A stretch of 64,000 nt of DNA, from positions 1 through 64,000 of the forward strand of contig JAUHXA010000036.1 of NCBI GenBank assembly GCA_030427245.1. The letters run 5' to 3'. The stretch's first letter is position 1. The number at the start of each line of letters is the position of its first letter. The notes beneath the pieces were generated by a model. That model saw only the letters and a program-made list of their open reading frames with translations, searched no databases and was not told the origin of the DNA. A program made the translations under genes and the position numbers. Positions 1 through 9,910 of this stretch are shown here, in pieces. Origin of the DNA: Bacteroidia bacterium (lineage in GTDB: Bacteria; Bacteroidota; Bacteroidia; Chitinophagales; UBA2359).

Positions 1-214
1 GCAAAATTCAGGAGTTGGTCAAGGTGAAAAAAATCAAATACAAAATTCAAACACAAATTCAAAAATCATCTGATTCCTAGTTGGTAAAACAATTTGCCTA
101 CTGCAAAGTGTTAGAAATAAAAAGACAGGCATGGATAAAGTTCTTCAAGCATCTTTATTAAAATAATTCTTCTGTCCTCTACTTAGGGTCGTTTTGATGT
201 ATTACATTTGAAAT

Positions 215-1120
215 TTATGGCTGCAATTCCGACACCACCACCTCTTTCTCTACTTCAAAAACATGGTCTTTATTTAGCTGCTCAATATATACCTTGCTGC
301 CATATTTGTTCAAATGCGTATAATCCGCAAAACTTGTAAAATCGGCAATCGCCCTTGTATAGTCATAGACTTTTTGTCCCGTCAATTCTTCCACTTGGGT
401 TTTCCATTCTTCAAGGTTGGTGATTTTGTCTGCATAAGGTGGAAAATAAGGATTGAGAACCAATCGAATATCTGTTCCATACTGCTTTGCCAAAGCCACA
501 ATTTTCTTTAATTCCCGTTGTCTTTCTTCCTTCAATGAAAACGTCACCTTCTCCATGTCCGCCAATTCACCAATCACATTCTCGTTGATTTTTCGGTCCA
601 ATAGCCAAAACTTATCACTTTTATTGAGGTAGTATAGGCTTCTTTGGAAAACTTCGCTATTGTAGCGATACAAATGACTGACTTTGCTTGCCCACCCAAC
701 CGTTGGGTCGTAGTGAAAAATCAGAGAGTCAATCCCTTTTGATTCTTCGGCATGTAGCGCAAAACTGGGTATCAACTTTTCATTACTGTAATCTGCCATA
801 CTCACTTCAAACAATACAAGTTTTGGAGCTTTGTGTCGCTGAAGGTAATCCTCCATCAAGACCCTTGCCAAGCTGATGTGCATACCATTGTAGCTAATAT
901 TGAAGGTTTTGGAGTGGGTCACTTCTTCAATATAAGGTTGGTAGAACACCAATCCTCTCGAATTTCCGACCAATAAGATATCGCTTTCGGCTTTGCTTTG
1001 ATACAAGCGAGAATAGCGAAACTCACTGTTGTCGGTAATAAATTGCAGTATCTTCCCTCCTACTCTATCACCTACAAAAACGAGGGTGATTAAACCAATG
1101 ACCCAAAGTATTTTTTTCAT
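215..1120 (-). CDS. SGNH-like membrane-anchored protein, partner of MBOAT acyltransferase
   Basis: The 301-residue protein has one N-terminal hydrophobic segment (about residues 4-17) and is otherwise predicted to be extracytoplasmic. A block-I-like GNS motif (VGNSRG, Ser54) and a C-terminal D-x-x-H (Asp266, His269) suggest a divergent SGNH/DltD-AlgX-like fold. It is the last gene of a minus-strand polysaccharide cluster, directly after an MBOAT gene. SGNH-like partners of MBOAT proteins typically move acetyl groups onto exported glycans, so a role in O-acetylation of the surface polysaccharide is inferred. The acceptor is unknown, and sequence divergence leaves the enzyme class uncertain. 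Confidence 0.7.
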   Translation of the reverse strand: MKKILWVIGLITLVFVGDRVGGKILQFITDNSEFRYSRLYQSKAESDILLVGNSRGLVFYQPYIEEVTHSKTFNISYNGMHISLARVLMEDYLQRHKAPKLVLFEVSMADYSNEKLIPSFALHAEESKGIDSLIFHYDPTVGWASKVSHLYRYNSEVFQRSLYYLNKSDKFWLLDRKINENVIGELADMEKVTFSLKEERQRELKKIVALAKQYGTDIRLVLNPYFPPYADKITNLEEWKTQVEELTGQKVYDYTRAIADFTSFADYTHLNKYGSKVYIEQLNKDHVFEVEKEVVVSELQP

Positions 1121-1204
1121 TTTGTTATTATTGTCTTATGGCTGTATTGTTTTATTGCTGTATGGCTATATTGTTGAATTGCTGAATTGCAACAGGGGCT
1201 ATAT

Positions 1205-1239
1205 CTCACCTCTCACCTCTCACCTCTCACCTCTCACCT
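1205..1239. repeat. Tandem 7-bp repeat (CTCACCT x5)
   Basis: Five perfect copies of CTCACCT lie between the SGNH-like gene and the 3' end of the MBOAT gene. The adjacent stretch 1134-1198 is a degenerate TTGCTGTATTG-type low-complexity tract related to the octamer repeat at 22301 and the tract at 46430. No function is visible. Confidence 0.9.
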
Positions 1240-2656
1240 AAAACTGAAAATAAATAAATTGCGACTGTCCAAAAGTTCCCAAAAGTGCGATACTCCACAA
1301 AATCAAGGCATAAGAGGCGATTTGAAAAACTGGGCTGCGTTCTGCAATTTCGGGTAAGTCGACTTTGGTATCCACCACTTCTACAATCAATAACATTCCA
1401 ATCAGGAGAAATCCTTGAGCTATCCAAAACATATTGACCAATGAGGTTCCTTCCAGAGCTGCAATACCTGAGATGATTGTATTGGCAGTTGCAAAGTCAG
1501 GGCTTCGGAAATATATCCATGCAAAACAGGTGAGGAAATACACCAAGGCTATTGATAAGGCATTGCTCAACCATTTTGGTACTTGCAGAGCGGTTTCTAC
1601 TTTGGTGACATAAGGACTTGACAATCGCTGTACAATTAGATAGGAACCATGCAGAAAACCCCAAAACACAAATGCCCAGCTTGCTCCATGCCAAAGCCCT
1701 CCTAATAACATCGTAATCATCAAGTTTCGATAAGTGAACAAAGTACCGCCTCTGTTTCCGCCAAGAGAAATGTAGAGGTAGTCTCTCAACCAACTCGACA
1801 ACGAAATGTGCCAACGTGTCCAAAATTCACTAAAGTTTTTGGAGAAGTAAGGTGTCCGAAAATTCATCGGAAAATGAAAACCCATCATCCTCGCCAATCC
1901 AATCGCTATGTCGGAATAGCCCGAAAAATCACAATATATCTGAAAGGAATAAAATATGACCCCTACGACCAAGTTTAAAGACGAGAAACCCGCAGGAGAA
2001 GTAAATATTTGATCTACGACCAAAGCTAAAGAATCAGCTACGGCTACTTTTTTGAAGAAACCTACCAATACTTGTCCCAAGCCCATTTTAAACTCGTTCC
2101 AATCAAATTGATGATCTTTGCGGAATTGTGGCAGCAAATCACTTGCTCTTACAATCGGTCCTGCTACCAACTGCGGAAAGAAGGATATGTAAGTCGCAAA
2201 GCGTATAAAATCGGATTCTACTTCAATTTTTCGCCGATACAAGTCAATCGTATAACTCATGGACTGAAAGGTATAAAACGAAATACCTACGGGTAAAATA
2301 ATGTTGAGTGTATTCCAGGAGGCTTCAATTCCTACTGTATTCATTAAACTCATAAAGGAATCGGTAAAGAAATTGAAGTACTTGAAGAAGGCCAAAACGC
2401 CCAAATTCATGAATACGCTTATCAAGAGCATTTTTTTTCTTTCGGGCTGTTCTTCCGTTTGACTTATTTTCAAGCCCAACACATAGTCAATGACTGTTGA
2501 AAGCATTATCAAACTCAAAAATCGTGCGTCCCACCATCCGTAAAAAAAATAACTTGCTGCCAAACAAAATACAAGTCGTGCCCGCCCCTTGAGTAAAAAA
2601 TAGACAGGTAGAAAGACAGCAATAAATACTAAAAAAGGTAAACTATTGAATAACAT
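1238..2656 (-). CDS. MBOAT family O-acyltransferase (AlgI/PatB-like)
   Basis: This 472-residue polytopic membrane protein has the AlgI-type MBOAT signature. RWHISLS (His283) and LWHGASW (His323, the expected active-site His) are both present, as is the YCDFSGYSDIAIG segment near residue 241. MBOAT proteins of this group transfer acetyl from a cytoplasmic donor across the membrane for O-acetylation of alginate, cellulose, peptidoglycan or capsule. It lies between two SGNH-type genes and downstream of glycosyltransferases, so acetylation of the polysaccharide made by this cluster is the likely job. The length is normal for the family and no defects are seen. Confidence 0.92.
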   Translation of the reverse strand: MLFNSLPFLVFIAVFLPVYFLLKGRARLVFCLAASYFFYGWWDARFLSLIMLSTVIDYVLGLKISQTEEQPERKKMLLISVFMNLGVLAFFKYFNFFTDSFMSLMNTVGIEASWNTLNIILPVGISFYTFQSMSYTIDLYRRKIEVESDFIRFATYISFFPQLVAGPIVRASDLLPQFRKDHQFDWNEFKMGLGQVLVGFFKKVAVADSLALVVDQIFTSPAGFSSLNLVVGVIFYSFQIYCDFSGYSDIAIGLARMMGFHFPMNFRTPYFSKNFSEFWTRWHISLSSWLRDYLYISLGGNRGGTLFTYRNLMITMLLGGLWHGASWAFVFWGFLHGSYLIVQRLSSPYVTKVETALQVPKWLSNALSIALVYFLTCFAWIYFRSPDFATANTIISGIAALEGTSLVNMFWIAQGFLLIGMLLIVEVVDTKVDLPEIAERSPVFQIASYALILWSIALLGTFGQSQFIYFQF

Positions 2657-2816
2657 GGCTTTACTTTAGTTTTCATTTCTTTGAAGGGATGGGGATGCTT
2701 TGGATTCTACGGGGTACTTGGTGGATGTGATGCTTCGTGGATACGATTGATGTTTTGGATTCTAATAACTCTGGGCGCTTGGTGAAATCAGCAGTATAGC
2801 AATATCTACAATGCCT

Positions 2817-3524
2817 TTAATCATCAGTGACCCACCCTTCAACAGCCTCTTTCCAAGCCAAATAAGCCTTCCCATTGATGTGAATACCATCTTGGGTATA
2901 TTCGGTTTTCAAGCGCTGTTGATCATCTGCCATCAATGAGTACAAATCTGCATAAACCAAGCCAAACTTGTCCGACAAGATTTTTATTTTTTGATTTATA
3001 TGCCTAATTGTTTCGTTGGAAATGGGCATTTTCCGAACCTCACTATTGACGGGTAAAATGCTTTGAACAATGATTTGGGTATCAGGCAATTTACTGGTGA
3101 GTTGCTGCAATAGTTTTTCATAGTTTTGCAGCAATTCACTTTCATTGCCATAAATCAAATCATTGACTCCCACCATTAAAAACAAATTATCTGGTTGGGC
3201 TTCAAAAATAGGATGAAGGCGTTTTAAAATGCCTGATGCAGTATCTCCACTGATACCTCTATTCAAAATATTCTCATTTTCAAATAATTCTGACCATTCA
3301 CATTCTGCGGTGATGCTGTCTCCCAAAAAAATGGTTTTCCCTGATGATGTAGGCATGATTTCAAACAAATTTTTGCGGTGTTCGTACATTCCAGTAATGT
3401 TTGCGCCTCCTCGTATTCTAAAAAGCATATAGGAAAATCCGCCTAAGCGATTGATCAACAATGCGAAAAATAATACAAACAACAGATTGAAGAAAATAGA
3501 AAATAGAAAAAGTTTGTTCATCAC
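2817..3524 (-). CDS. SGNH/GDSL hydrolase, membrane anchored
   Basis: The 235-residue protein has an N-terminal hydrophobic helix (about residues 4-24) followed by a canonical SGNH domain. It carries FLGDSI (Ser70, block I), ISGD (Gly93, block II), GVND (Asn121, block III) and DGIH (Asp213/His216, block V). All catalytic residues are present, so it should be an active esterase or acyltransferase working outside the cytoplasmic membrane. Its place between the glycosyltransferases and the MBOAT suggests glycan acetyl or acyl trimming or transfer. The substrate cannot be read from sequence. Confidence 0.85.
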   Translation of the reverse strand: MMNKLFLFSIFFNLLFVLFFALLINRLGGFSYMLFRIRGGANITGMYEHRKNLFEIMPTSSGKTIFLGDSITAECEWSELFENENILNRGISGDTASGILKRLHPIFEAQPDNLFLMVGVNDLIYGNESELLQNYEKLLQQLTSKLPDTQIIVQSILPVNSEVRKMPISNETIRHINQKIKILSDKFGLVYADLYSLMADDQQRLKTEYTQDGIHINGKAYLAWKEAVEGWVTDD

Positions 3525-4251
3525 TGATTATCATTTGTCCTAAAATAAAAAACAGACAAAAGATGTGAGCGAACCCACACCTAATGTCTGACGGTTAAGT
3601 AAACCAGTGGTAAAAAATCGTGGTTTTAAAAGCGGTTGAGAAAATGAATAGGCCTAAAGTAAAACTAAGTTTCAAAGTACAAATTCAAACCCAAAATCTC
3701 TTGGTAAAGAGCTGGTTATTATTGAGTTTGGTCTAATTTGTTTTGAAAGTTTCACTCAGGTTATTCAAAGATTTTTGAAATGCTGTCATGTTGAGCGCAG
3801 ACGGTTCGTTTTGTACAGTCAAGCCCAATCCTATACAGAACTTAGTCGCCTACGCTAAACATAACAGCTCCAAAATTTTCAATATTTAGTCAGGTTAAGT
3901 GCAGACAGGTTGTGTTATATAGCCAAGCCCAATCAACTACATACCTACAACCGCCTGCACCAAACTTGACGATTTGTTTTTTCTTGTCTTGTTTTTTTAT
4001 GAAAATCACAACCCACCTACCAAGTATTGGCAGCTTAAAACAATTGAAAAAGGTAAGCCCAAACCCCTCCAACCGATTGTCCGCATACCAACAAAATGGT
4101 AATTGGTGGGTTGCTTTTTTTCATGGCCTCATGACTTTAAGCATTTAAAAGTCAAGAGTTTTTGAAAAGATTATTTTTCAAAATTTATTTTCTTTGCTTC
4201 ACCAAGAGTTTACGAGTCTTGTCTTGTAAAAACTGGCTTTGAAGCTTATTC
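3525..4251. other. Intergenic region with degenerate direct repeat
   Basis: These 727 bases hold no convincing gene; the short frames at 3890-4148 have no recognisable content. Two diverged direct copies of about 78 bp are visible at 3790-3867 and 3894-3970, sharing the blocks GCAGAC and CAAGCCCAATC and a similar 3' end. The rest is AT-rich. Confidence 0.6.
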
Positions 4252-5490
4252 TTATTCTCCAACATCACTCATGACTTCTTTGATGTTGTATTTCCGATTG
4301 TGTTCCGTATGTTTGAAATTCTTATTTGGGTTGCCCATTTTGAACAAAGCCGTCACTTGTTTTAAGACAAAGAAGGGAATCCCCCACAGTTTGTTCCAAA
4401 CGGCTTTCGGTGCTTTGGACAAATGCAACACCCACATCACATTCAAACCGAATATTCCCAATCCTGTAAACAATACAAATGTTCCAAAAGGTTCAATGAG
4501 TAAGTCCAACATTCCAATAAATCCAGCTAAGAACACCAAAATAAACAGAGGTGGTGTAATTGTAATCATTCCAAACAACCACTGATTGAAGCTAAAATTT
4601 TTGATGCCTCGCCACAGAATATTGAAGGAATTGGGTACATTTTGAAAGTAAGAATACAACCATCGAGTTCTTTGAGTTTCAACCTGTTCGGCCGTTGTCA
4701 CCTTTTCATCATAGACTATCGCATCTTTGCAGTATGCTATTCGTACATTCTTCTTCAACAAGTGGTTTTGCAGAATTTTATCTTCTTGCAGCATCTTCTT
4801 CCACTGTTTTTGCCCTTCTTGAATTTCTTCACTGTTCAGATAATCCCAGTACAAAGTCGTTTCTACTGCCATACCCGAACCTGAAATCACCGCAGACGAA
4901 CCCAACAAATAAGGCACATACCGCTCAATATAGTTCTTGTAAAGCTCTCCTGTTGAATCTGCACAAGCATAGACTGTATCCAAATTTTTGGCTGTTCGCT
5001 GACCTTGCACTGCTTCAAAACCTGCTTGAAAATATCGATTTAATTCTGACAAAAAATTGGGGTGAGCCAAATTATCTGCATCAAAAATAACCGTTGCATC
5101 ATGAGGTCTTTTGAAGTGCTCCATTGCATAAATAATGGACTTTGCCTTTAATCTAAGCGGCGTTTCGGGCTTCAATATCACAACTCTTTCCTCGTCCCAA
5201 TGTTGAGTCGTCTCTAACAAATTGGAAATATCACATTCGTCTGCTACCAAATAGATAAAAAATTTGTTTTCTTCTGTTTGTGCATAATTTTGTTTCAACA
5301 AAGACTCCACTAAAGGTGCTGCAATATCCGCATTTTTATAGGCGGTAATGATGCACCCAAAATCTTTTTGACTTGTCTTTTCAGGTATAATTTCCTTCTT
5401 TCGGAATTGTGCTACCAAAACATTGACAAAAGGCAATGTCAAGAAAACAAACAAAACGATGTGCAACAGTATGTAAACGTACTCCAACAT
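4252..5490 (-). CDS. Membrane glycosyltransferase family 2
   Basis: The 412-residue protein has an N-terminal membrane helix, a cytoplasmic GT2 domain and a C-terminal group of membrane helices, the layout of processive BcsA/HAS-like or NAG-transferase-like enzymes. Visible motifs are the nucleotide-binding start (CIITAYKNAD), the metal-binding DAD (VIFDADN), a GSGMAV segment and an RTRWLYSY motif in the position of Q/RxxRW. It belongs to the polysaccharide cluster and probably elongates the glycan at the membrane. The donor sugar is not predictable. Confidence 0.85.
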   Translation of the reverse strand: MLEYVYILLHIVLFVFLTLPFVNVLVAQFRKKEIIPEKTSQKDFGCIITAYKNADIAAPLVESLLKQNYAQTEENKFFIYLVADECDISNLLETTQHWDEERVVILKPETPLRLKAKSIIYAMEHFKRPHDATVIFDADNLAHPNFLSELNRYFQAGFEAVQGQRTAKNLDTVYACADSTGELYKNYIERYVPYLLGSSAVISGSGMAVETTLYWDYLNSEEIQEGQKQWKKMLQEDKILQNHLLKKNVRIAYCKDAIVYDEKVTTAEQVETQRTRWLYSYFQNVPNSFNILWRGIKNFSFNQWLFGMITITPPLFILVFLAGFIGMLDLLIEPFGTFVLFTGLGIFGLNVMWVLHLSKAPKAVWNKLWGIPFFVLKQVTALFKMGNPNKNFKHTEHNRKYNIKEVMSDVGE

Positions 5491-5665
5491 AATTTATAAG
5501 TTTTTGATAAGTGAGCTTTGGGATTCAAGTGGTAAACTCAAACTTCAGAAGACACTGACCGACAACTAATGATGATTAAAATATTTATTCATTATAATTT
5601 AATATGGTTAAAGGTATTAGTAGTATAAATTTAGAGGCAGCAGGCCCCAGATTTAAAGGCAAAAA

Positions 5666-6595
5666 TCAGCGTAAGCTCAATTTCGCTTCAAAATCTGCTC
5701 CTGATTGATGGTAAAAATTCCACAGGATTCCTTTTACAAAAGCTTTTATGTGTTTGTAATCTCGGTTTAAAGCATAAGAAACCAAGTTTTTAGGAATAGT
5801 GACAAATGCTAAAAAGAGGACAAATGCCAACCATTGAAGGTTAGAAGCATGACGTCGCATAAACAAGATGCGGTTTCGAGTGATATAGTAGGTTTTCAAG
5901 GCACTTAATTTGCCAACCGATAATGATTCTTTGTGGTATATCAATGCATTGGGTTCTACATATATTTCATAACCTCCCTTGCGAATACGTTCACACCAAT
6001 CCAACTCTTCGTAGTACAAAAAGAACGTCTCTGCCATCAATCCTACTTTATCTATCACTTCTCGCTTTACCATCATTGCAGCACCATGAGCATAAGGAGT
6101 AGGCACAGGTTTGGAATATTGTCCTTCGTCCAATTCATGTTCACCAATAGTAGTGTTTCGAGCTGTATAGGGATTGAGGCGTGTAAAACCTACATACTGA
6201 ATACGATTAGGTTCATCGTAATAGCATATTTTGGGGCTGACCATGCCGAGATTGGGGATTTCATCAAAAAGGGCTAAGAGTTGTTCAATAACAGTTTGGG
6301 TCAATTCGGTATCGTTGTTCACGAAAAAGAGATAGTCTCCTTTTGCAGCAGCTACACCCAAATTATTACCGCCTGCAAATCCCAAGTTTTTGTCACTTAG
6401 AATAACCGTAACTTCTGGGAAAAGCGCATTTATCAAAGGCTTAGGATTTTCCTTTGAATTGTTATCTACCACAATCACTTCAAAATTGGAATATTTAATT
6501 TCCTTAATCGATTGAAGTAGTTCGTAAGTAGCCTGAGTTTGGTTGTAGTTAATGGTTATGATGGATACCAATGGCTGAGTACTGTTTTTTTTCAT
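5666..6595 (-). CDS. Glycosyltransferase family 2 (rhamnosyltransferase-like)
   Basis: The 309-residue soluble GT-A transferase has the opening VSIITINYNQ, VVDNNS, the NLGFAGGNN block typical of WbbL-type rhamnosyltransferases, the metal site VNNDTE and YYEELDWCER (catalytic ED region). A hydrophobic stretch near the C-terminus may touch the membrane. It sits between the initiating sugar transferase and the membrane GT2, so it likely adds an early sugar of the lipid-linked repeat unit. The specific sugar is an inference only. Confidence 0.87.
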   Translation of the reverse strand: MKKNSTQPLVSIITINYNQTQATYELLQSIKEIKYSNFEVIVVDNNSKENPKPLINALFPEVTVILSDKNLGFAGGNNLGVAAAKGDYLFFVNNDTELTQTVIEQLLALFDEIPNLGMVSPKICYYDEPNRIQYVGFTRLNPYTARNTTIGEHELDEGQYSKPVPTPYAHGAAMMVKREVIDKVGLMAETFFLYYEELDWCERIRKGGYEIYVEPNALIYHKESLSVGKLSALKTYYITRNRILFMRRHASNLQWLAFVLFLAFVTIPKNLVSYALNRDYKHIKAFVKGILWNFYHQSGADFEAKLSLR

Positions 6596-6742
6596 GACCT
6601 TGATATTGGGAATATATTCAATATTAAAATAAGGTTAAACAATTAAGGTGAATTATAGTGCTTGGGTTTCAATTAGGTAGCATACAGTGTATTATTTGAA
6701 TTACAACAAACAAACCAATAACCGTAGCCCTCATTGCTAAAC

Positions 6743-7873
6743 CTATACCGACTCATGTTGAAGCATTGCAGGAATGGTTTTGAAGATAATCTTCAAATCA
6801 TACCACAGCGAAAACCGCTTTGCATATTCAATGTCCAATTCCATTCGTTCTGTTACCGACATGTTGTCTTTTCCTCTTTTCGTGACTTGCCACAATCCTG
6901 TGATACCAGAAGGTGCTAAAAATCGCTGCGCCCATTCGTCTTTTGTCAATTGTTCGGCTTCATAGAGAGGAAGCGGACGGTTTCCAACGATAGACATATC
7001 ACCTTTCAACACATTGAAAAATTGAGGCAATTCATCCAAACTTGTTTTTCGAATCAATCGTCCGACAAAAGTTACCCTTGGATCGTTCTTCAATTTGACA
7101 AAAGCATTCTCCTCCTCATCACTGTATTGATTCAAATGTGTCAGTTTTTTCAATTCTTTATCTGCACCTTCTCGCATAGAGCGAAACTTATAGAAGTTAA
7201 AGACTTTATATCCACTTCCAATACGCTGGGAGGAATAAAACACTTTGCCTTTGCCTTTTGACTCCAACTTTATCAAAAAAGCTATCAACAACAATAAGGG
7301 GCTGATTAGTAACAATAAAGAAATCGAAAAAGCTAAATCAAAAATGCGTTTTGGCGTAAGGCCTTGTTCTTTATAGTTTTTTTCTTCAGTCAAATTGAGT
7401 TTTAGGCGTTCTGCTTTGAACATCTTCAAAAACCGAATTCGACTTTCAATGTCTTGCCAATTAAAAGGGGCTGCATAAAAATCATCAATACCTCTTTTTA
7501 GGGCACTTATGGAGTCCATCTTAGCAGATTCGTCAGATACAAGTATAAAAGGAATCAAACTGAGTGTTTTGTTACCTTGGATATTCGTCAGGAACAAATA
7601 ATCGTCTTCTTCCAAAAAATTCAAATCACAAATAATGGCACTTGGTAATGTTTTATTGTTCTGAATGTAAATTTCTAACCATCTATATGCTTTAAATGAG
7701 TTGGTAATGTTGGTGATTTGGTATTTGGACTTAGAAATAGAGTGATCGAGTTCTAGTTGGATTTGGGGGTTGTGGATTCCTACAAATAAGATGTCCTCTA
7801 CACCACTCAATACTTTTGGCTTCGGTATATCTTTCTTTATAGTTTTTCGGTATATTATATTCAAATTACTCAT
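6743..7873 (-). CDS. Receiver-like domain fused to undecaprenyl-phosphate sugar transferase
   Basis: Residues about 27-150 form a receiver-like domain with a candidate phospho-acceptor Asp83 (ICDLNF) and Ser113, but the conserved Lys-Pro is replaced by Ala135-Pro136, and the usual acidic pair is absent. Residues about 172-376 are a bacterial sugar transferase (WcaJ/PglC-type): one membrane helix, then FYKFRSMR, KTSLDELPQ, GNRPLP and SGITGLWQV. The enzyme starts lipid-linked glycan assembly by moving a phospho-sugar to undecaprenyl phosphate. The fusion suggests direct allosteric control by signalling. A complete single-domain response regulator lies 13 nt upstream in the same operon. Confidence 0.9.
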   Translation of the reverse strand: MSNLNIIYRKTIKKDIPKPKVLSGVEDILFVGIHNPQIQLELDHSISKSKYQITNITNSFKAYRWLEIYIQNNKTLPSAIICDLNFLEEDDYLFLTNIQGNKTLSLIPFILVSDESAKMDSISALKRGIDDFYAAPFNWQDIESRIRFLKMFKAERLKLNLTEEKNYKEQGLTPKRIFDLAFSISLLLLISPLLLLIAFLIKLESKGKGKVFYSSQRIGSGYKVFNFYKFRSMREGADKELKKLTHLNQYSDEEENAFVKLKNDPRVTFVGRLIRKTSLDELPQFFNVLKGDMSIVGNRPLPLYEAEQLTKDEWAQRFLAPSGITGLWQVTKRGKDNMSVTERMELDIEYAKRFSLWYDLKIIFKTIPAMLQHESV

Positions 7874-7886
7874 AGTTGTGAGGGGT

Positions 7887-8264
7887 TTAAAGAGTCAAAA
7901 CATTTTCGATTTTCTCAAACAGTTCACTCGGTTTGAATGGTTTGCGTACAAAGTCATTAGTGCCGAGTTCGTAAAGTCTTTTCATCGTTTTTTCCCGTTC
8001 GATTCCCGATACGACTATTACAGGTATATCTCTATAGAATCCACTGGCGCGTATATTTTGCAAAAAGTCGGGACCACTTAGCTGTGGCATATTTACGTCT
8101 AGTAAAATCACATCGGGAATGTTGCCATTTCCAAGCCAAGCCATTGCTTCAAGTCCATTTTTTTGGGTAGCAATATTATACATTCGACTAAGCAGACACC
8201 CCAATAACATACGGGTACTTTGGTCATCATCTACAATGAGTACCTGTTTTTTATATTTCATCAC
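7887..8264 (-). CDS. Single-domain response regulator (CheY-like)
   Basis: The 125-residue receiver domain is complete: acidic pocket Asp12-14, phospho-acceptor Asp56 (LLDVNMP), Ser86 and Lys108 in RKPF. It has no output domain. It lies 13 nt before the receiver-sugar transferase gene, so the two are probably co-transcribed and may act together to switch polysaccharide synthesis. No cognate kinase is adjacent. Confidence 0.92.
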   Translation of the reverse strand: MMKYKKQVLIVDDDQSTRMLLGCLLSRMYNIATQKNGLEAMAWLGNGNIPDVILLDVNMPQLSGPDFLQNIRASGFYRDIPVIVVSGIEREKTMKRLYELGTNDFVRKPFKPSELFEKIENVLTL

Positions 8265-8758
8265 TTGTAGTATTTAAAATCAAGAATATTATAAATGACT
8301 ACTTGAAAGGGTGCTTGTATTGAATAGTTGGGTGGGATAGATTATTAACACAATCGGTCTGTTTACTACAAAAACTTTTCCAAAAATGTTTTTTTTACTT
8401 TTTTTTTACATTTTTTTTGAAACTTATTTGCTTTATGCTCGTAGCCTCTATTCAAGCACAAATTACAACTTTTATGACAATAGTGTGACACTTTTAATAT
8501 CGCAGACCTAAAGCTTGCCTACATCAATTTTGCATTATCAATCCAAAAGAGAAAGCAAACATCAAATAATCAATAGTATAAATCGAAAGTAGGAAAGATA
8601 CGTTCCTAAATTAAAAATCAAATTTTACAGTCAAAATACATTCATATTGAATGATTAAAAAAATATTTTAAGTATCAATAGATATAAATTGAGTGTACAA
8701 TAAATTAGACAGAATGTATAGATAAGAAAAATATAATAACCTGCAAAGGTTTTATATA
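8265..8758. other. AT-rich intergenic region
   Basis: These 494 bases lie between lipA and the response regulator. They contain homopolymer T and A runs around 8385-8420 and no frame or hairpin that I can support. The upstream region of the polysaccharide operon must lie here, since that operon reads leftwards from 8264, but no clear TAnnTTTG promoter could be chosen. Confidence 0.5.
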
Positions 8759-9634
8759 CTACAGTAAGTGTCTTTCGGCATGATAAGAAGACCGAACCAA
8801 AGGACCACTTTCTACATAGCGTAGCCCCATTTTCAAGCCTGCTTCTTTGTATTTTGCAAAAACATCGGGATGCACAAACTCTGCTACCTCTAAGTGATGT
8901 TTGGTAGGTTGCAAGTATTGACCAATTGTGACCACGTCACAGCCATGATCTCGCAAGTCCTCCAATAATTGATAGACTTCCTCTTCTTTTTCCCCTAAAC
9001 CCAACATAAAACCAGATTTAGTTCGCAAACCATAATCTTTGGTTCGTTGTATTTGCTCCAGACTTCGCTTGTATTTTGCCTGCGGACGCACCAAACGATA
9101 CAGTCGACTGACCGTTTCCATATTGTGTGACACGACTTCAGGTCGGGTTTCTAATACTCGATAAAGATTATCCCATTTGGCCTTGAAGTCGGGAATCAAC
9201 GTTTCCAAAGTCGTTGTTGGGCTTTGTCGGCGAATTTCTCGAACGGTTTCTGCCCAAATCGTAGACCCACCGTCTTTCAATTCATCTCGATTGACTGAGG
9301 TAATCACACAATGTTTGACTCCCATCAGACGCACTGCATCTGCAACTCTGCGAGGTTCATCCTCATCATACTCGGGCGGACGCCCCGTAGCTACCGCACA
9401 AAACGAACAGGAACGTGTACAGACATTCCCCAGTATCATAAAAGTAGCAGTACCTGCTCCCCAACATTCTCCCATGTTTGGACAATTACCACTCTGGCAA
9501 ATTGTGTGGAGTTTGTGTTCATCCACAATCTTCCGAACATTTTTATACGCCTTTCCAATAGGCAGTTTTACTTTCAGCCAAGAAGGTTTTGGAGTCCGTT
9601 CTCGTTTTTTGGAGACAATTGGTAATTCTATCAT
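8759..9634 (-). CDS. lipA: Lipoyl synthase
   Basis: This 291-residue radical SAM enzyme inserts two sulfurs into protein-bound octanoate to form lipoate. The auxiliary-cluster motif CX4CX5C ([12 protein letters not shown]), the radical SAM motif CX3CX2C (CTRSCSFC) and the C-terminal RSSYHAE carrying the cluster-ligating Ser are all present. The length is normal for bacterial LipA. The gene stands alone, with no lipB seen next to it. Confidence 0.97.
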   Translation of the reverse strand: MIELPIVSKKRERTPKPSWLKVKLPIGKAYKNVRKIVDEHKLHTICQSGNCPNMGECWGAGTATFMILGNVCTRSCSFCAVATGRPPEYDEDEPRRVADAVRLMGVKHCVITSVNRDELKDGGSTIWAETVREIRRQSPTTTLETLIPDFKAKWDNLYRVLETRPEVVSHNMETVSRLYRLVRPQAKYKRSLEQIQRTKDYGLRTKSGFMLGLGEKEEEVYQLLEDLRDHGCDVVTIGQYLQPTKHHLEVAEFVHPDVFAKYKEAGLKMGLRYVESGPLVRSSYHAERHLL

Positions 9635-9910
9635 ATCGAATCGAATGCTTGAAAAAGTAAAAGTACAAAGATAAATTATAATGCGGAAACAAGAGGAATT
9701 GAGTAAAGTTCTCTGATCTGATTGCAGTAATAAATAAATCTATTGGAGCGTTTACTTCGTATATATTTTAATAAAAACGCAGTAACTGTTAATTTTAGAG
9801 GTCTTTGCCCTATAAAAATAAACAAACTATGGTATTGTTATTGTGTTAAAACAATGAATACCTAATACCTGAATAAATACCCTAATTGTTAGTTAAAAAT
9901 TACTCTTCCC

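Noticed and set aside
1497-1823. 108-codon minus-strand frame inside the MBOAT gene
   Set aside because: It is an out-of-frame shadow of a well-supported membrane protein.
3890-4148. Overlapping small frames on both strands
   Set aside because: No motif, signal or family resemblance; the frames lie over a degenerate repeat.
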